From Ralstonia pickettii DTP0602 (GTDB lineage: Bacteria; Pseudomonadota; Gammaproteobacteria; Burkholderiales; Burkholderiaceae): a stretch of 64,000 nt of DNA. The position numbers were made by a program, and so were the translations under genes. The stretch is from NCBI GenBank assembly GCA_000471925.1, contig CP006667.1, positions 62,001 to 126,000 on the forward strand, read 5' to 3'. Shown in pieces: positions 22,667 through 31,529 of the stretch (its first letter is position 1; every line of letters starts with the position of its first letter). The notes under the pieces were generated by a model, which did not search any database, was not told where the DNA came from, and saw only the letters and a list, made by a program, of their open reading frames with translations.

Positions 22667-22731
22667 ATACAACTGCGTCACATTCCGGCTTGCCTGCCTA
22701 CACTGGTAGCAAGTGCGCTACCGGGAATCCC

Positions 22732-23382
22732 ATGAACTCCTGCACCGTCCACCGACTCGCCGAGCAGGCGCTGCTGTACAGCGTCGCTCCGCCCGCATCG
22801 CTGGAAGTCCAGCGTCGCATCTGGGCGATGGCCGCCAGGGCGGCGGACTGGCGCGGCGTGGTGGACGTGGTGCCGGGCATGAACAACCTGACGGTGATCT
22901 TTGACGGCAGCGCCGACGTGGACGCGCTGGAACGCAACCTGAAGCTCGCGTGGGCCTCGGGCGAGGCGCGCAATGCGACGGGCAAGCTGGTGGAGATCCC
23001 GGTGCGATACGGCGGCGAGCACGGCCCGGACCTGGGCGACGTGGCCGCCCATACCGGCCTTTCCCCGCAGGAAGTGGTGCGCCGCCATGCGGCCGGCGAG
23101 TACGTCGTCTACTTCCTCGGTTTCCAGCCTGGCTTCGCCTATATGGGCGGCCTGGCGCCCGAGCTGGCCACGCCGCGCCGGCGCGAGCCGCGCGTGGCGG
23201 TGCCGGCCGGCTCGGTCGGCATCGGCGGCGAGCAGACCGGCATCTATCCGGCGGTGCTGCCGGGCGGCTGGCAACTGATCGGGCATACCGCAGCCGAACT
23301 CTTCGTGGCGGACCGCGATCCGCCGTCCCTGTTCGCGCCCGGCGACACCGTGCGCTTTGTCGCCGAGGAAATCATCGCGTGA
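22732..23382 (+). CDS. pxpB: 5-oxoprolinase subunit PxpB (KipI family)
   Basis: PxpB, 216 residues, KipI/allophanate-hydrolase-subunit-1 family. With PxpA and PxpC it forms the ATP-dependent 5-oxoprolinase that opens 5-oxoproline to glutamate. Seen: VVPGMNNLTVIFD near the N-terminus, RYGGEHGPDLGDVAAHTGLSPQEVVRRHAAGEYVVYFLGFQPGFAYMGGL, and PAGSVGIGGEQTGIYP, all typical. First gene of the operon; its stop overlaps the pxpC start (GTGA). Confidence 0.95.
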   Translation: MNSCTVHRLAEQALLYSVAPPASLEVQRRIWAMAARAADWRGVVDVVPGMNNLTVIFDGSADVDALERNLKLAWASGEARNATGKLVEIPVRYGGEHGPDLGDVAAHTGLSPQEVVRRHAAGEYVVYFLGFQPGFAYMGGLAPELATPRRREPRVAVPAGSVGIGGEQTGIYPAVLPGGWQLIGHTAAELFVADRDPPSLFAPGDTVRFVAEEIIA

Positions 23383-24398
23383 TCGAGATCATCCGACCTG
23401 GCGCGCTCGCCTCGGTGCAGGACCTGGGCCGAACCGGCTTTCGCCGTTTCGGCGTGGGCCGTTGCGGTGCGATGGATCCGCTGGCCGTGGCGGTCGGCAA
23501 CCGGCTGCTGGGCAACGAGCCGGGCTGCGCCGCCATTGAATTCACGCTGGGCCGCGCCGCGGTGCGCTTTCACGCGGACCTGCGCGTGGCGCTGGCCGGC
23601 GCCGAGTGCGGCGCCAACCTGGACGGTGTGCCGGTGTGGTCGTGGCATGCCTTCGATGCGCACAAGGGCGAGACCCTGACGCTGCCGTCGACACGCGGCG
23701 GCACGCGCGTGTACCTGTGCGTGGCCGGCGGCATCGCTGTCGAGCCGGTGATGGGTTCGCGCAGCACCGATTTGAAATCCGGTTTCGGCGGCCTGGGCGG
23801 GCGTCCGCTGCAGGAAGGCGACCGCCTGCCCGCGGGGCGCCCGGGCCTGGCGGCCGAGGGCGACTGGATCGGCGTGCAGGCGCCGACATGGGCGCTGCCG
23901 GCCAAGGTTGATGGCAAGGCCACGCCGATCCGCATGCTGCCCGGGCCCGAGTACGAGGATTTTGACGCCGCCTCGCAGCAAGCGCTGTGGCAGGCCGACT
24001 GGACCGTCACGCCCAACAGCAATCGCATGGGCCTGCGCCTGAACGGACCGGCGCTGGTGCGCCGCCCTGAGCGCAGTGCCGACCTGCTGTCGCATGGGGT
24101 GGTCCCCGGCGTGATGCAGGTGCCGCCGGCCGGCCAGCCGATCGCGCTGATGGCCGATGCGCAGACCACCGGCGGCTATCCCAAGATCGGCGTGGTGATC
24201 GGCGCCGACCTGTGGCGGCTGGCGCAGGTGCCGCTGGGCGCGCCGGTGCGCTTCGTGCAGGTCACGCTGGGCCAGGCCACGGCGGCGCAGGCCGAGGTGG
24301 ACCGCTACCTGCGCCAGATCGACCAGGCGCTGCAATGGCAGGGCAAAGGCATGACCATCGCCGCGCGCCGGCGCACGCTGACCCGCGCGGCGGCATGA
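23379..24398 (+). CDS. pxpC: 5-oxoprolinase subunit PxpC (KipA family)
   Basis: PxpC, 339 residues, KipA/allophanate-hydrolase-subunit-2 family. Seen: IEIIRPGALASVQDLGRTGFRRFGVGRCGAMDPLA at the N-terminus, the GGIAVEPVMGSRSTDLKSGFGG motif, and TPNSNRMGLRLNGP and SHGVVPGVMQVPPAGQPI. The start was set at a GTG that overlaps the pxpB stop by 4 bases, matching the family N-terminus; the open frame extends upstream but only as shadow sequence. Operates with PxpA and PxpB. Confidence 0.95.
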   Translation: MIEIIRPGALASVQDLGRTGFRRFGVGRCGAMDPLAVAVGNRLLGNEPGCAAIEFTLGRAAVRFHADLRVALAGAECGANLDGVPVWSWHAFDAHKGETLTLPSTRGGTRVYLCVAGGIAVEPVMGSRSTDLKSGFGGLGGRPLQEGDRLPAGRPGLAAEGDWIGVQAPTWALPAKVDGKATPIRMLPGPEYEDFDAASQQALWQADWTVTPNSNRMGLRLNGPALVRRPERSADLLSHGVVPGVMQVPPAGQPIALMADAQTTGGYPKIGVVIGADLWRLAQVPLGAPVRFVQVTLGQATAAQAEVDRYLRQIDQALQWQGKGMTIAARRRTLTRAAA

Positions 24399-24499
24399 GG
24401 GCACGCGCGCAGCACAGGTAACCGCGCCGGCGCGCAGACCACGCACCGGCCACACTGACAAAGGCGGCGGCACACACCGCACCGCACAGGAGAACGGCA

Positions 24500-25240
24500 A
24501 TGCAGATCGATTTGAACGCCGACCTCGGCGAAGGCTGCGGCAACGACGAGGCGCTGCTGGCGCTGATCAGTTCCGCCAACGTGGCATGCGGCTGGCACGC
24601 CGGCGACGCGGCCACCATGCTGCAGACGGTGAAGTGGGCGATCGAGCACGGCGTCGCGATCGGCGCGCACCCGAGCTACCCGGACCGCGAGAACTTCGGG
24701 CGCACAGAAATGCAGCGCGACCCCGAGGCCGTCTACGCCGACGTGCTGTACCAGATCGGCGCGCTCGACGCGATCGTGCGCGCGCAGGGCGGCCAGCTCC
24801 ATCACGTCAAGGCGCATGGCGCGCTCTACAACCAGGCCGTGCGCGATCCCGCGCTGGCCCGCGCGATCGTGCGCGCGGTGCGCGACTTCGATTCCGACCT
24901 GGTGTTCTTCGGCCTGGCCGGCAGCCAGATGATCGACATCGCCAGAGAGGCCGGCCTGCGCGTCAAGCAGGAAGTCTTTGCCGACCGCGGCTACAACCCC
25001 GACGGCACGCTGGTCAAGCGCGGCACGCCCGGCGCGCTGCACGAGGACGAGGAAGTTGCCCTGAACCAGACCCTGACCATGGTGCGCGAGCAACGCGTGC
25101 GCGCCATCGACGGCACCTGGGTACCGATCCGCGCTGAAACCGTGTGTCTGCACGGCGACGGCGCCCACGCGCTTGCCTTTGCGCGCCGCATCCGGGAACG
25201 GCTGGGCGCGGAAGGCATCGCGATTCGCGCCAGCGACTGA
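24500..25240 (+). CDS. pxpA: 5-oxoprolinase subunit PxpA (LamB/YcsF family)
   Basis: PxpA, 246 residues, LamB/YcsF family. Seen: [77 protein letters not shown] and [10 protein letters not shown], the complete set of family motifs. It supplies part of the 5-oxoprolinase active site. Third gene of the operon, 101 bases after pxpC, with AGGAG before the ATG. Confidence 0.96.
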   Translation: MQIDLNADLGEGCGNDEALLALISSANVACGWHAGDAATMLQTVKWAIEHGVAIGAHPSYPDRENFGRTEMQRDPEAVYADVLYQIGALDAIVRAQGGQLHHVKAHGALYNQAVRDPALARAIVRAVRDFDSDLVFFGLAGSQMIDIAREAGLRVKQEVFADRGYNPDGTLVKRGTPGALHEDEEVALNQTLTMVREQRVRAIDGTWVPIRAETVCLHGDGAHALAFARRIRERLGAEGIAIRASD

Positions 25241-25342
25241 GCGCACCCGCGCCGCTTCGCTGGTTTCTCCCGCGGCCCGCTCCGTCGTGCTGTACGACGG
25301 CTGCCGTCCGCGCGCCTTCGTTTTATTCGTTTGGTGTCTCTT

Positions 25343-26083
25343 ATGGAACAGGCAGTCAATCTTTGGCCCCTTGTCGGGGTCGGCGTCATCATTATCGGCT
25401 TCGTGCTGCGCTTCAATCCCATGCTGGTGGTGGTACTCGCCGCGCTGGCCACCGGGCTGGCCGCGCCGATGCCGCTGATGCAGATCTTCACCGCGATCGG
25501 CACCGCCTTCGTCAAGGCGCGCAACCTGCCGCTGATCATCCTGCTGCCGCTTGCCGTGATCGGCCTGCTCGAGCGGCACGGCCTGCGCGAGCATGCGCAG
25601 GCATGGATTGCGCGCATCGCCTCGGCCACGGTCGGGCGCCTGCTGATCGTCTACCTGGGCGTGCGCGAGCTGACCGCGGCGATCGGCCTGACCAGCCTGG
25701 GCGGCCATCCGCAGATGGTGCGCCCGCTGCTGGCACCGATGGCAGAAGGCGCAGCCGAGAACCGCTTCGGCCACCTGCCCGAGCCGGTGCGCCAGCGCGT
25801 GCTGGCCTTCTGCGCCGCCACCGACAACGTGGGCCTGTTCTTCGGCGAGGACATCTTCGTCGCGTTCGGCGCCATCGCGCTGATGCATACCTTCCTGCTG
25901 TCATCGAACATCGACGTCGAACCGCTGCATATCGCCGTGTGGGGCATCCCCACCGCGATCTGCGCCTTCCTGATCCATGCGGTGCGCCTGAAGCGCCTGG
26001 ATGGCTGGCTGGAGCGTGAGCTGGGCGGCCAGGCCGCCACAGCCAGCGCCGCCGGAAATGTCGCAATGAAGTCCGGCGAGTAA
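25343..26083 (+). CDS. DUF969 family membrane protein (candidate 5-oxoproline transporter subunit)
   Basis: A 246-residue integral membrane protein with about six hydrophobic helices, matching DUF969 (N-terminus LWPLVGVGVIIIGFVLRFNPMLVVVLAALATGL; later LGGHPQMVRPLLAPMAEGAAENRFG and AATDNVGLFFGEDIFVAFGAI). DUF969 and DUF979 genes occur as neighbours and probably form one transporter. Position between pxpA and pcp suggests 5-oxoproline or pyroglutamyl-peptide uptake; this is inference. The ATG at 25343 was preferred over a TTG 12 bases upstream. Confidence 0.85.
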   Translation: MEQAVNLWPLVGVGVIIIGFVLRFNPMLVVVLAALATGLAAPMPLMQIFTAIGTAFVKARNLPLIILLPLAVIGLLERHGLREHAQAWIARIASATVGRLLIVYLGVRELTAAIGLTSLGGHPQMVRPLLAPMAEGAAENRFGHLPEPVRQRVLAFCAATDNVGLFFGEDIFVAFGAIALMHTFLLSSNIDVEPLHIAVWGIPTAICAFLIHAVRLKRLDGWLERELGGQAATASAAGNVAMKSGE

Positions 26084-26093
26084 GGGGCCAGCC

Positions 26094-27044
26094 ATGATCG
26101 TTTCCATCGAATATCTCTACTGGCTCGCCGGCCTGGTGCTGGCCATCACCGCGCTGATGACCTTCGCGGATCGCACGCATCCGCGCCGCCTCAGCACCGG
26201 CCTGTTCTGGCTGCTGTATGCGATCGTGTTCCTGATCGGCGACCGGTTGCCGCCCGCGGCAGTGGGCATCGGTGCTGTGGTGATGGCGCTGATCGCCGGC
26301 TTCGGCGGCGTCGGCCACGGCAAGCATGACAGCCTGCCAGAAGAAGAACGCCGCGCCAGTGCGAAACGCCTCGGCAACAAGCTGTTCATCCCGGCGCTGC
26401 TGATTCCGCTGGTGACCGTGATCGGCACGATGCTGTTCAAGGACGTCAAGCTGGCCGGCGTGCCGCTGCTCGATCCCAAGAACGTGACCTTTGTCTCGCT
26501 CGGCATCGGCTGCCTGATCTCGCTGGGGGTGGTGTGCTGGCTGACGCGCGACACCGTGGCGCAGGGCGTGCGCGAATCCCGCCGGCTGACCGAGTCGCTT
26601 GGCTGGGCGCTGGTGCTGCCGCAGATGCTGGCGATGCTGGGCCTGGTGTTTGCCGACGCGGGCGTGGGCAAGGCCGTGGCGCACCTGTCCACCGCCTACA
26701 TCAACATGGACTACAAGCTGGTCGCGGTGGCGGTCTACTGCGTGGGCATGGCGCTGTTCACGGTGATCATGGGCAACGGCTTCGCGGCCTTCCCGGTGAT
26801 GACCGGCGGCGTGGGCGTGCCCATCCTGGTCGGCATGTTCGGTGCCAACCCGGCGGTGATGGCGGCGATCGGCATGTTCTCGGGCTATTGCGGTACGCTG
26901 ATGACGCCGATGGCGGCCAACTTCAATATCGTGCCGGCCGCGCTGCTGGAGCTGGACGACAAGAACGCCGTGATCCGCGCCCAGGTGCCGAGCGCGCTCG
27001 CCATCCTCGTCGCCAATATCGTGCTGCTGTACTTCCTGATGTAA
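26094..27044 (+). CDS. DUF979 family membrane protein (candidate 5-oxoproline transporter subunit)
   Basis: A 316-residue membrane protein with nine to ten predicted helices, matching DUF979. Recognisable segments: [66 protein letters not shown] and [27 protein letters not shown]. Starts 10 bases after the DUF969 stop, so the two are translated together. The repeated glycine/proline-rich loops resemble ion-coupled transporters. Substrate inferred from the operon only. Confidence 0.85.
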   Translation: MIVSIEYLYWLAGLVLAITALMTFADRTHPRRLSTGLFWLLYAIVFLIGDRLPPAAVGIGAVVMALIAGFGGVGHGKHDSLPEEERRASAKRLGNKLFIPALLIPLVTVIGTMLFKDVKLAGVPLLDPKNVTFVSLGIGCLISLGVVCWLTRDTVAQGVRESRRLTESLGWALVLPQMLAMLGLVFADAGVGKAVAHLSTAYINMDYKLVAVAVYCVGMALFTVIMGNGFAAFPVMTGGVGVPILVGMFGANPAVMAAIGMFSGYCGTLMTPMAANFNIVPAALLELDDKNAVIRAQVPSALAILVANIVLLYFLM

Positions 27045-27060
27045 CCGCGGAGCCCTTGCC

Positions 27061-27711
27061 ATGCATACCGTGCTTCTGACCGGCTTCGAGCCGTTCGAGA
27101 ACGAACCGATCAATCCGTCCTGGGAGGCGGTGCGCGCGCTCGACGGCGAGCGCGTCGGCGATGCCGTGATCGTGGCGCGCCAGCTGCCGTGCGTGTTCGG
27201 CGCGGCGATCGACGCGATCGGCGAGCTGGTCGGCGCGCTGCAGCCGACGCTGGTGATCGCCGTCGGCCAGGCTGGCGGGCGCACGGAGATGTCGGTGGAG
27301 CGCGTGGCGATCAATGTCGACGATGCGCGCATCGCCGACAACGCCGGGGAGCAGCCGATCGATACGGCCATTGTCGAAGACGGCCCCGCTGCATACTTCT
27401 CGACGCTGCCGATCAAAGCCATGGTGCGCGACATGCGCGCCGCGGGCGTGCCGGCCTCGGTGTCGCAGACGGCGGGCACGTTCGTGTGCAACCATGTGTT
27501 CTACGGGCTGATGCACCGGCTGGCGCAGCACAAGCGCGGCGAGGTCCGTGGCGGCTTCATCCACATCCCCTATCTGCCCGAACAGGCCGCGCGCCATCCC
27601 GGCCAGCCGAGCCTGGCGCAGGAAACGCTGGTCAAGGGATTGCGCCAGGCCGTGGCGACGGCGCTGGCGACCCGCGCGGACGTACGCGAGCAGGGCGGCC
27701 AGTTGCACTAG
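27061..27711 (+). CDS. pcp: Pyrrolidone-carboxylate peptidase (pyroglutamyl peptidase I)
   Basis: Pcp, 216 residues, a C15 cysteine peptidase that removes N-terminal pyroglutamate from peptides, releasing 5-oxoproline. Seen: [24 protein letters not shown], the catalytic Glu region [17 protein letters not shown], the nucleophile Cys in [14 protein letters not shown], and the catalytic His in [12 protein letters not shown]. Last gene of the operon, 16 bases after DUF979. Its product feeds PxpABC, tying the operon into one pathway. Confidence 0.95.
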   Translation: MHTVLLTGFEPFENEPINPSWEAVRALDGERVGDAVIVARQLPCVFGAAIDAIGELVGALQPTLVIAVGQAGGRTEMSVERVAINVDDARIADNAGEQPIDTAIVEDGPAAYFSTLPIKAMVRDMRAAGVPASVSQTAGTFVCNHVFYGLMHRLAQHKRGEVRGGFIHIPYLPEQAARHPGQPSLAQETLVKGLRQAVATALATRADVREQGGQLH

Positions 27712-27726
27712 CCTGCCCGGCCCTGG

Positions 27727-28995
27727 CTACTCCTGCGTACCGGCCGCGGCCGCCTCACGGCGCGCCGCGGCTTTTTTCATGGCATGCCGGCGCAGGCTGA
27801 CCTGCTCGAAGCGCCAGATCACATAGCAGAACGCCAGGAACGGCCACAACCAGCCCAGCCATTGCGCCAGGCTGTTGAAGTGGACGAAGCGGCCCATGCG
27901 CCAGCCTTGCTCCGAAATCCACGCATACGGGTTGGACGGCAGCACGTTGGTCAGCACCACCAGCGTGAGCAGCGCCGCCATCGCCAGCACCGCGCGCAGC
28001 CAGCGCGGCAGGTACAGCAGCAGCGCCAGCACCAGCGAGCTGGTCAGCAGCGCGAAGCGGCCGCCTTCGGACAGCCAGACGAAGGCGCTTTCGGCCGGGA
28101 ACTGCAGCTCGGCCACGGTGGCCTTGAGCAGCAGCGCCGCCGCCAGCAGGCCGGCCAGGATGCGCAGCGACGGTGCGCTGCGGCGCATGGCGATCGAGGC
28201 GAACAGCCCCGTGCCGACCCAGCTGCTGGCGGTTACCAGCGATTCCAGCAACTGCTGGCTCTGCATGTCCTCGGGCCGCAGTCCGATATGGTCCTGCCAC
28301 GCCTCCAGCTGCGGGAACAGCATCTGCAGCACCTGCATCGGCCACGAATCCGGATCGGTCAGCCATTCGCGCACGATGCCGCCCATGCCGAACAGGTGCT
28401 CCTGCGGGAAGATCTGCGCAAACGGCCACAGCATCAGCAGGATGATGGCAAAGCTGGCGTGCGGCTCGAACCAGGCATGGCGCAGCCGCGTAAGGCGCCC
28501 GTCGTCGATCAGCGCGCGGGTGAAGGGCGCCACCACCGCGCCGCCCAGCAGCGCGCCCAGCGCATTGGTGATCAGGTCGATGTTGGACGAGATCCGGCTC
28601 GGCAGCCAGGTCTGGAACGCTTCCATGCACGCCGACAGCAGCGCGCCCGCCACCAGCGCCACCAGCGTGGCGCGCCCGCCCGACATGCGCGGATGCAACG
28701 CCAGCACCACCAGCGCGCCGAAGGGGAAATACCCCAGCACATTGGTCAGCAGGTCGAAGTCGGTGATATAGCGCGGCTTGGGCGCGGTCAGGAAGGCGAA
28801 CGGCGAGATGCCGTTGTCGACCCAGCCCGAAAACGGGTACAGGCTTGCGTACACCACCAGCAGCGTGAAGCAAAGCAGCCCCACGCGGGCCAGCGGCGAA
28901 TACTGTGGCCCGGCCGGTTCGGGTACGGACGTTGCCGCCGCAGGCAGCGGCGAGGGCGGCGCGGAGGGCGGCGGGGGAGCCGGCTCCATGGGCAT
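27727..28995 (-). CDS. VanZ-like family membrane protein
   Basis: A 422-residue integral membrane protein with roughly ten hydrophobic helices. The N-terminal third resembles VanZ: SLYPFSGWVDNGISPFAFLTAPKPRYITDFDLLTNVLGYFPFGALVVLALHP, then ISSNIDLITNALGALLGG. The rest is a second membrane block of unknown function. VanZ proteins are linked to teicoplanin resistance in enterococci, but Gram-negative homologues are uncharacterised. AAGGAGAT lies directly before the ATG. It lies just downstream of the MCE operon on the same strand. Confidence 0.8.
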   Translation of the reverse strand: MPMEPAPPPPSAPPSPLPAAATSVPEPAGPQYSPLARVGLLCFTLLVVYASLYPFSGWVDNGISPFAFLTAPKPRYITDFDLLTNVLGYFPFGALVVLALHPRMSGGRATLVALVAGALLSACMEAFQTWLPSRISSNIDLITNALGALLGGAVVAPFTRALIDDGRLTRLRHAWFEPHASFAIILLMLWPFAQIFPQEHLFGMGGIVREWLTDPDSWPMQVLQMLFPQLEAWQDHIGLRPEDMQSQQLLESLVTASSWVGTGLFASIAMRRSAPSLRILAGLLAAALLLKATVAELQFPAESAFVWLSEGGRFALLTSSLVLALLLYLPRWLRAVLAMAALLTLVVLTNVLPSNPYAWISEQGWRMGRFVHFNSLAQWLGWLWPFLAFCYVIWRFEQVSLRRHAMKKAAARREAAAAGTQE

Positions 28996-29011
28996 ATCTC
29001 CTTGCTTGTCT

Positions 29012-29707
29012 TTACTTTAGCTGCAGTGTGCCGGCCCAGTCGAGCACCGTGGCGATCACCGCGTCGCTGGCGTCAGCCAGCGCCTTGGCGCCGCCGGCAC
29101 CATCGCCGCTGGGCGCGGGCCGGCGCACCTCGAAGGTCTGCTGGCCGATCATGCCGTGGTGGTACACCGTGGCGCGCAGCCGCACCACGCCCTGGCTGGT
29201 GGTGGCGCTGTCGAATACCTGCTCGAACTGGAGCAGGTCGACCTTGAGCGCCGGCACGCTGGTGTCGCCGGACCAGGTCAGCGCGCCGCGCGCCGCCACG
29301 GCTTCGCGCAGCCGCTCGTCGAACAGGCGCGTGGGCGACATCACCCAGCGCTGCGTGGCATAGGCCTGCAGCCGCTGCGCCTGCGCGTACCGCAGCCGGT
29401 AGTAGAGCGCGTTGCCTTCGAGCCAGTCGGGGCCGTCGGTCTGCGTCACGCGCAGTCTGGGCAGCGGCGCCGGGCCCGGGTTTGTCGCGGGGAGGGCAGC
29501 GGACGGACCCAGGTCATAGGTGATGGTGGGCGTGCCGCGCGACAGCGCGCAGCCCGACAGCACCAGCGCCGCGGCCACCAGCGCCAGCAGCGTGGCGGAG
29601 GCGGAGGCGGAGGCGCGGCGATGTTGGCGTGGCATCTCGGGGGCAGGGTTCACGGCGATGTCTCGGCGGTTGGCAGTTCTTTGGTCTGGACAGGAGGGCG
29701 CCGTCAT
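29012..29707 (-). CDS. ABC-type transport auxiliary lipoprotein (PqiC/LptM-type) of the MCE operon
   Basis: A 231-residue lipoprotein. Seen: a hydrophobic segment ending in LVLSGC (lipobox), then TITYDLGP and PLPRLRVTQTDGPDWLEGNALYYRLRYAQAQRLQAYATQRWVMSPTRLFDERLREAV, the pattern of the ABC-transport auxiliary lipoprotein family that includes PqiC. It should be anchored in the outer membrane and receive or dock the MCE protein. The ATG overlaps the stop of the MCE gene (TGATG). Last gene of the four-gene operon. Confidence 0.88.
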   Translation of the reverse strand: MTAPSCPDQRTANRRDIAVNPAPEMPRQHRRASASASATLLALVAAALVLSGCALSRGTPTITYDLGPSAALPATNPGPAPLPRLRVTQTDGPDWLEGNALYYRLRYAQAQRLQAYATQRWVMSPTRLFDERLREAVAARGALTWSGDTSVPALKVDLLQFEQVFDSATTSQGVVRLRATVYHHGMIGQQTFEVRRPAPSGDGAGGAKALADASDAVIATVLDWAGTLQLK

Positions 29708-30648
29708 CAGGGCGTGCTGAAGCCCGGCTCGCCCGGCCCCGGCGTCGGCGTCGGCACGCCGAACAGCACGCTGTTCGGGCTCTCGTTGAACTGGCCGGCG
29801 GCGCGCTCGAAGGTGCGCGCGGTCTGGCGCGCGTCACGGGCCAGGCCGTTGAGCTGCGGCAGCGTTTCCTGGCTGAAGGTGCCGGCCGCCGACTGCACCG
29901 AGGCGGACGCGCCCTGCAGGTCGCGCCCGACGCTGTCGACGGTGCGCATCACGGTGCCGTTCGGGTTGGCCAGCTCCTGCGTCAGGCGCCGGGTCGATTC
30001 CAGCGTGGCGTTCAGGTTCTCGGTGACTTTCGGCAGCCGGTTCGTGGCCGGCGCCAGCGAAGCCGAGAGCTGCGAGTAATCCTCGGCGGTCTTGCGCACC
30101 GAGCGGATCGCCGCCATCAGCTCGGCGCGGTTGGCGGTCTGGAACATGTCGTTGAGCGAGGACAGCAGCGTCTCGGCCTGGGTCAGCAGCGTGTCGCCGC
30201 GCTTCTCCAGCTCCTCGAAGAAGCCGGGGCGCATGGCGATGCGCGCCGGCGCCTTGGGCGAGGTGGCCAGCGGCGGCGAGGTCGCGGAGCCGTCGTGCGC
30301 GGCGGAGTCATCGAGCTGCACGTATGCGATCCCGGTCACGCCCTGGAAGCCCAGCGTGGCATAGGTGGTGCGCGTAATCGGCGTGTCCTTGTTGACGCTG
30401 ATGCGCACAATGATCTGGCCTGGCACCTGCGGATCGAACTTGATCGATTCGACCTTGCCCACCGCCAGGCCACGGTACTTCACGTCCGCCTGCGGGCCCA
30501 GCCCGTTGACGGTGGAGCGGGTGATCAGGTCATACGGCACGCGCACCGCGTGGTCGCTGCTGAACCAGAAGATCGCGAACATGACCAGCACGGCCAGGCC
30601 GATCGTGAACACGCCCGCGAGGAATGCGTTTGACTTGTTTTCCATCAT
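29707..30648 (-). CDS. MCE family periplasmic lipid-transport protein (MlaD-like)
   Basis: A 313-residue single-MCE-domain protein. Seen: one N-terminal membrane helix (NAFLAGVFTIGLAVLVMFAIFWF), then the MCE domain with VPYDLITRSTVNGLGPQADVKYRGLAVGKVESIKFDP and TRTTYATLGFQGVTGIAYVQLDD, then a long helical C-terminal region. MCE proteins form hexameric rings that shuttle phospholipids between membranes. There are two ATGs in tandem (30648 and 30645). It overlaps the ATPase gene's stop upstream. Confidence 0.92.
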   Translation of the reverse strand: MMENKSNAFLAGVFTIGLAVLVMFAIFWFSSDHAVRVPYDLITRSTVNGLGPQADVKYRGLAVGKVESIKFDPQVPGQIIVRISVNKDTPITRTTYATLGFQGVTGIAYVQLDDSAAHDGSATSPPLATSPKAPARIAMRPGFFEELEKRGDTLLTQAETLLSSLNDMFQTANRAELMAAIRSVRKTAEDYSQLSASLAPATNRLPKVTENLNATLESTRRLTQELANPNGTVMRTVDSVGRDLQGASASVQSAAGTFSQETLPQLNGLARDARQTARTFERAAGQFNESPNSVLFGVPTPTPGPGEPGFSTP

Positions 30649-31529
30649 GCTTCTCCAGAGGGCGCCGCATCCGGCCGCGCGGGGTGTGCGGACTGCGCGG
30701 ACTGCCCTGGCTGCTGCAGCGCCTGCAGGGCGCGCTGGGCACGCTCGCCCAGGAAATACTCGCGGATGAAGGGGTGGTCCACCTTCACCACTTCGGGGAT
30801 CGGCGCCGCGGCCACCAGCTTGTGGTCGGCCAGCACTGCGACGCGGTCGGACAGCGCCACCAGCGTGTCCAGGTCATGCGTAATCATCACCACCGTGAGG
30901 CCCAGTTCGCGGCGAAGTTCCCGGATCAGCGCGACATAATCGTCCGAGGCCATCGGGTCCAGCCCCGCGGTGGGCTCGTCCAGGAACAGCAGCTCGGGCT
31001 CCAGCGCCAGTGCGCGCGCCAGCGCCACGCGCTTGATCATGCCGCCGGACAGGTCCGACGGCATCTTGTCCGCATCGCGCGCGGACAGGCCTACCAGCTG
31101 CAGCTTGAGCAGGGCCGCGCGGCAGATCAGGTTGTCGGGCAGCGCACGCAGCTCGCGCAGCGGCAGCGCGATATTGTCGATCACCGACAGCGCCGAGAAC
31201 AGCGCGCCGCGCTGGAACTGCAGGCCCCAGCGGTTGCGCAGCGCCTGCAGCTGCGCCGCGTTCAGCCGGCGTGGCTCTTCGCCGAACACGCGGATGGTGC
31301 CCGAGGTGGGCCGCTCCAGCCCGACGATCTGGCGCAGGAGCACGGTCTTGCCGCTGCCCGAGCCGCCGACGATCGACAGCACCTCGTCGCGGTAGACGTC
31401 CAGGTCGATGCCGTCGTGCACCACGACCTTGCCGAAGCGCTTGACCAGGTTGCGCACCTCGATCACCGGCGTGGGCTTCGGTTGCGAGGCTTGCGAGGGG
31501 GCTTGCGAGGCGGGCGGCAAGGAACTCAT
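30645..31529 (-). CDS. ABC transporter ATP-binding protein of the MCE system (MlaF-like)
   Basis: A 294-residue ABC ATPase. Seen: Walker A in GGSGSGKTVLLRQIVG, ABC signature PSDLSGGMIKRVALARALALEPELLFLDEPTAGLDP with Walker B, and the switch His in ITHD. Strongly MlaF-like (LVKRFGKVVVHDGIDLDVYRDEVLSIVGGSGSGK). Energises lipid transport through the MlaE-type permease. It overlaps the permease stop (ATGA) and the MCE gene start, so translation of the operon is coupled throughout. Confidence 0.95.
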   Translation of the reverse strand: MSSLPPASQAPSQASQPKPTPVIEVRNLVKRFGKVVVHDGIDLDVYRDEVLSIVGGSGSGKTVLLRQIVGLERPTSGTIRVFGEEPRRLNAAQLQALRNRWGLQFQRGALFSALSVIDNIALPLRELRALPDNLICRAALLKLQLVGLSARDADKMPSDLSGGMIKRVALARALALEPELLFLDEPTAGLDPMASDDYVALIRELRRELGLTVVMITHDLDTLVALSDRVAVLADHKLVAAAPIPEVVKVDHPFIREYFLGERAQRALQALQQPGQSAQSAHPARPDAAPSGEA

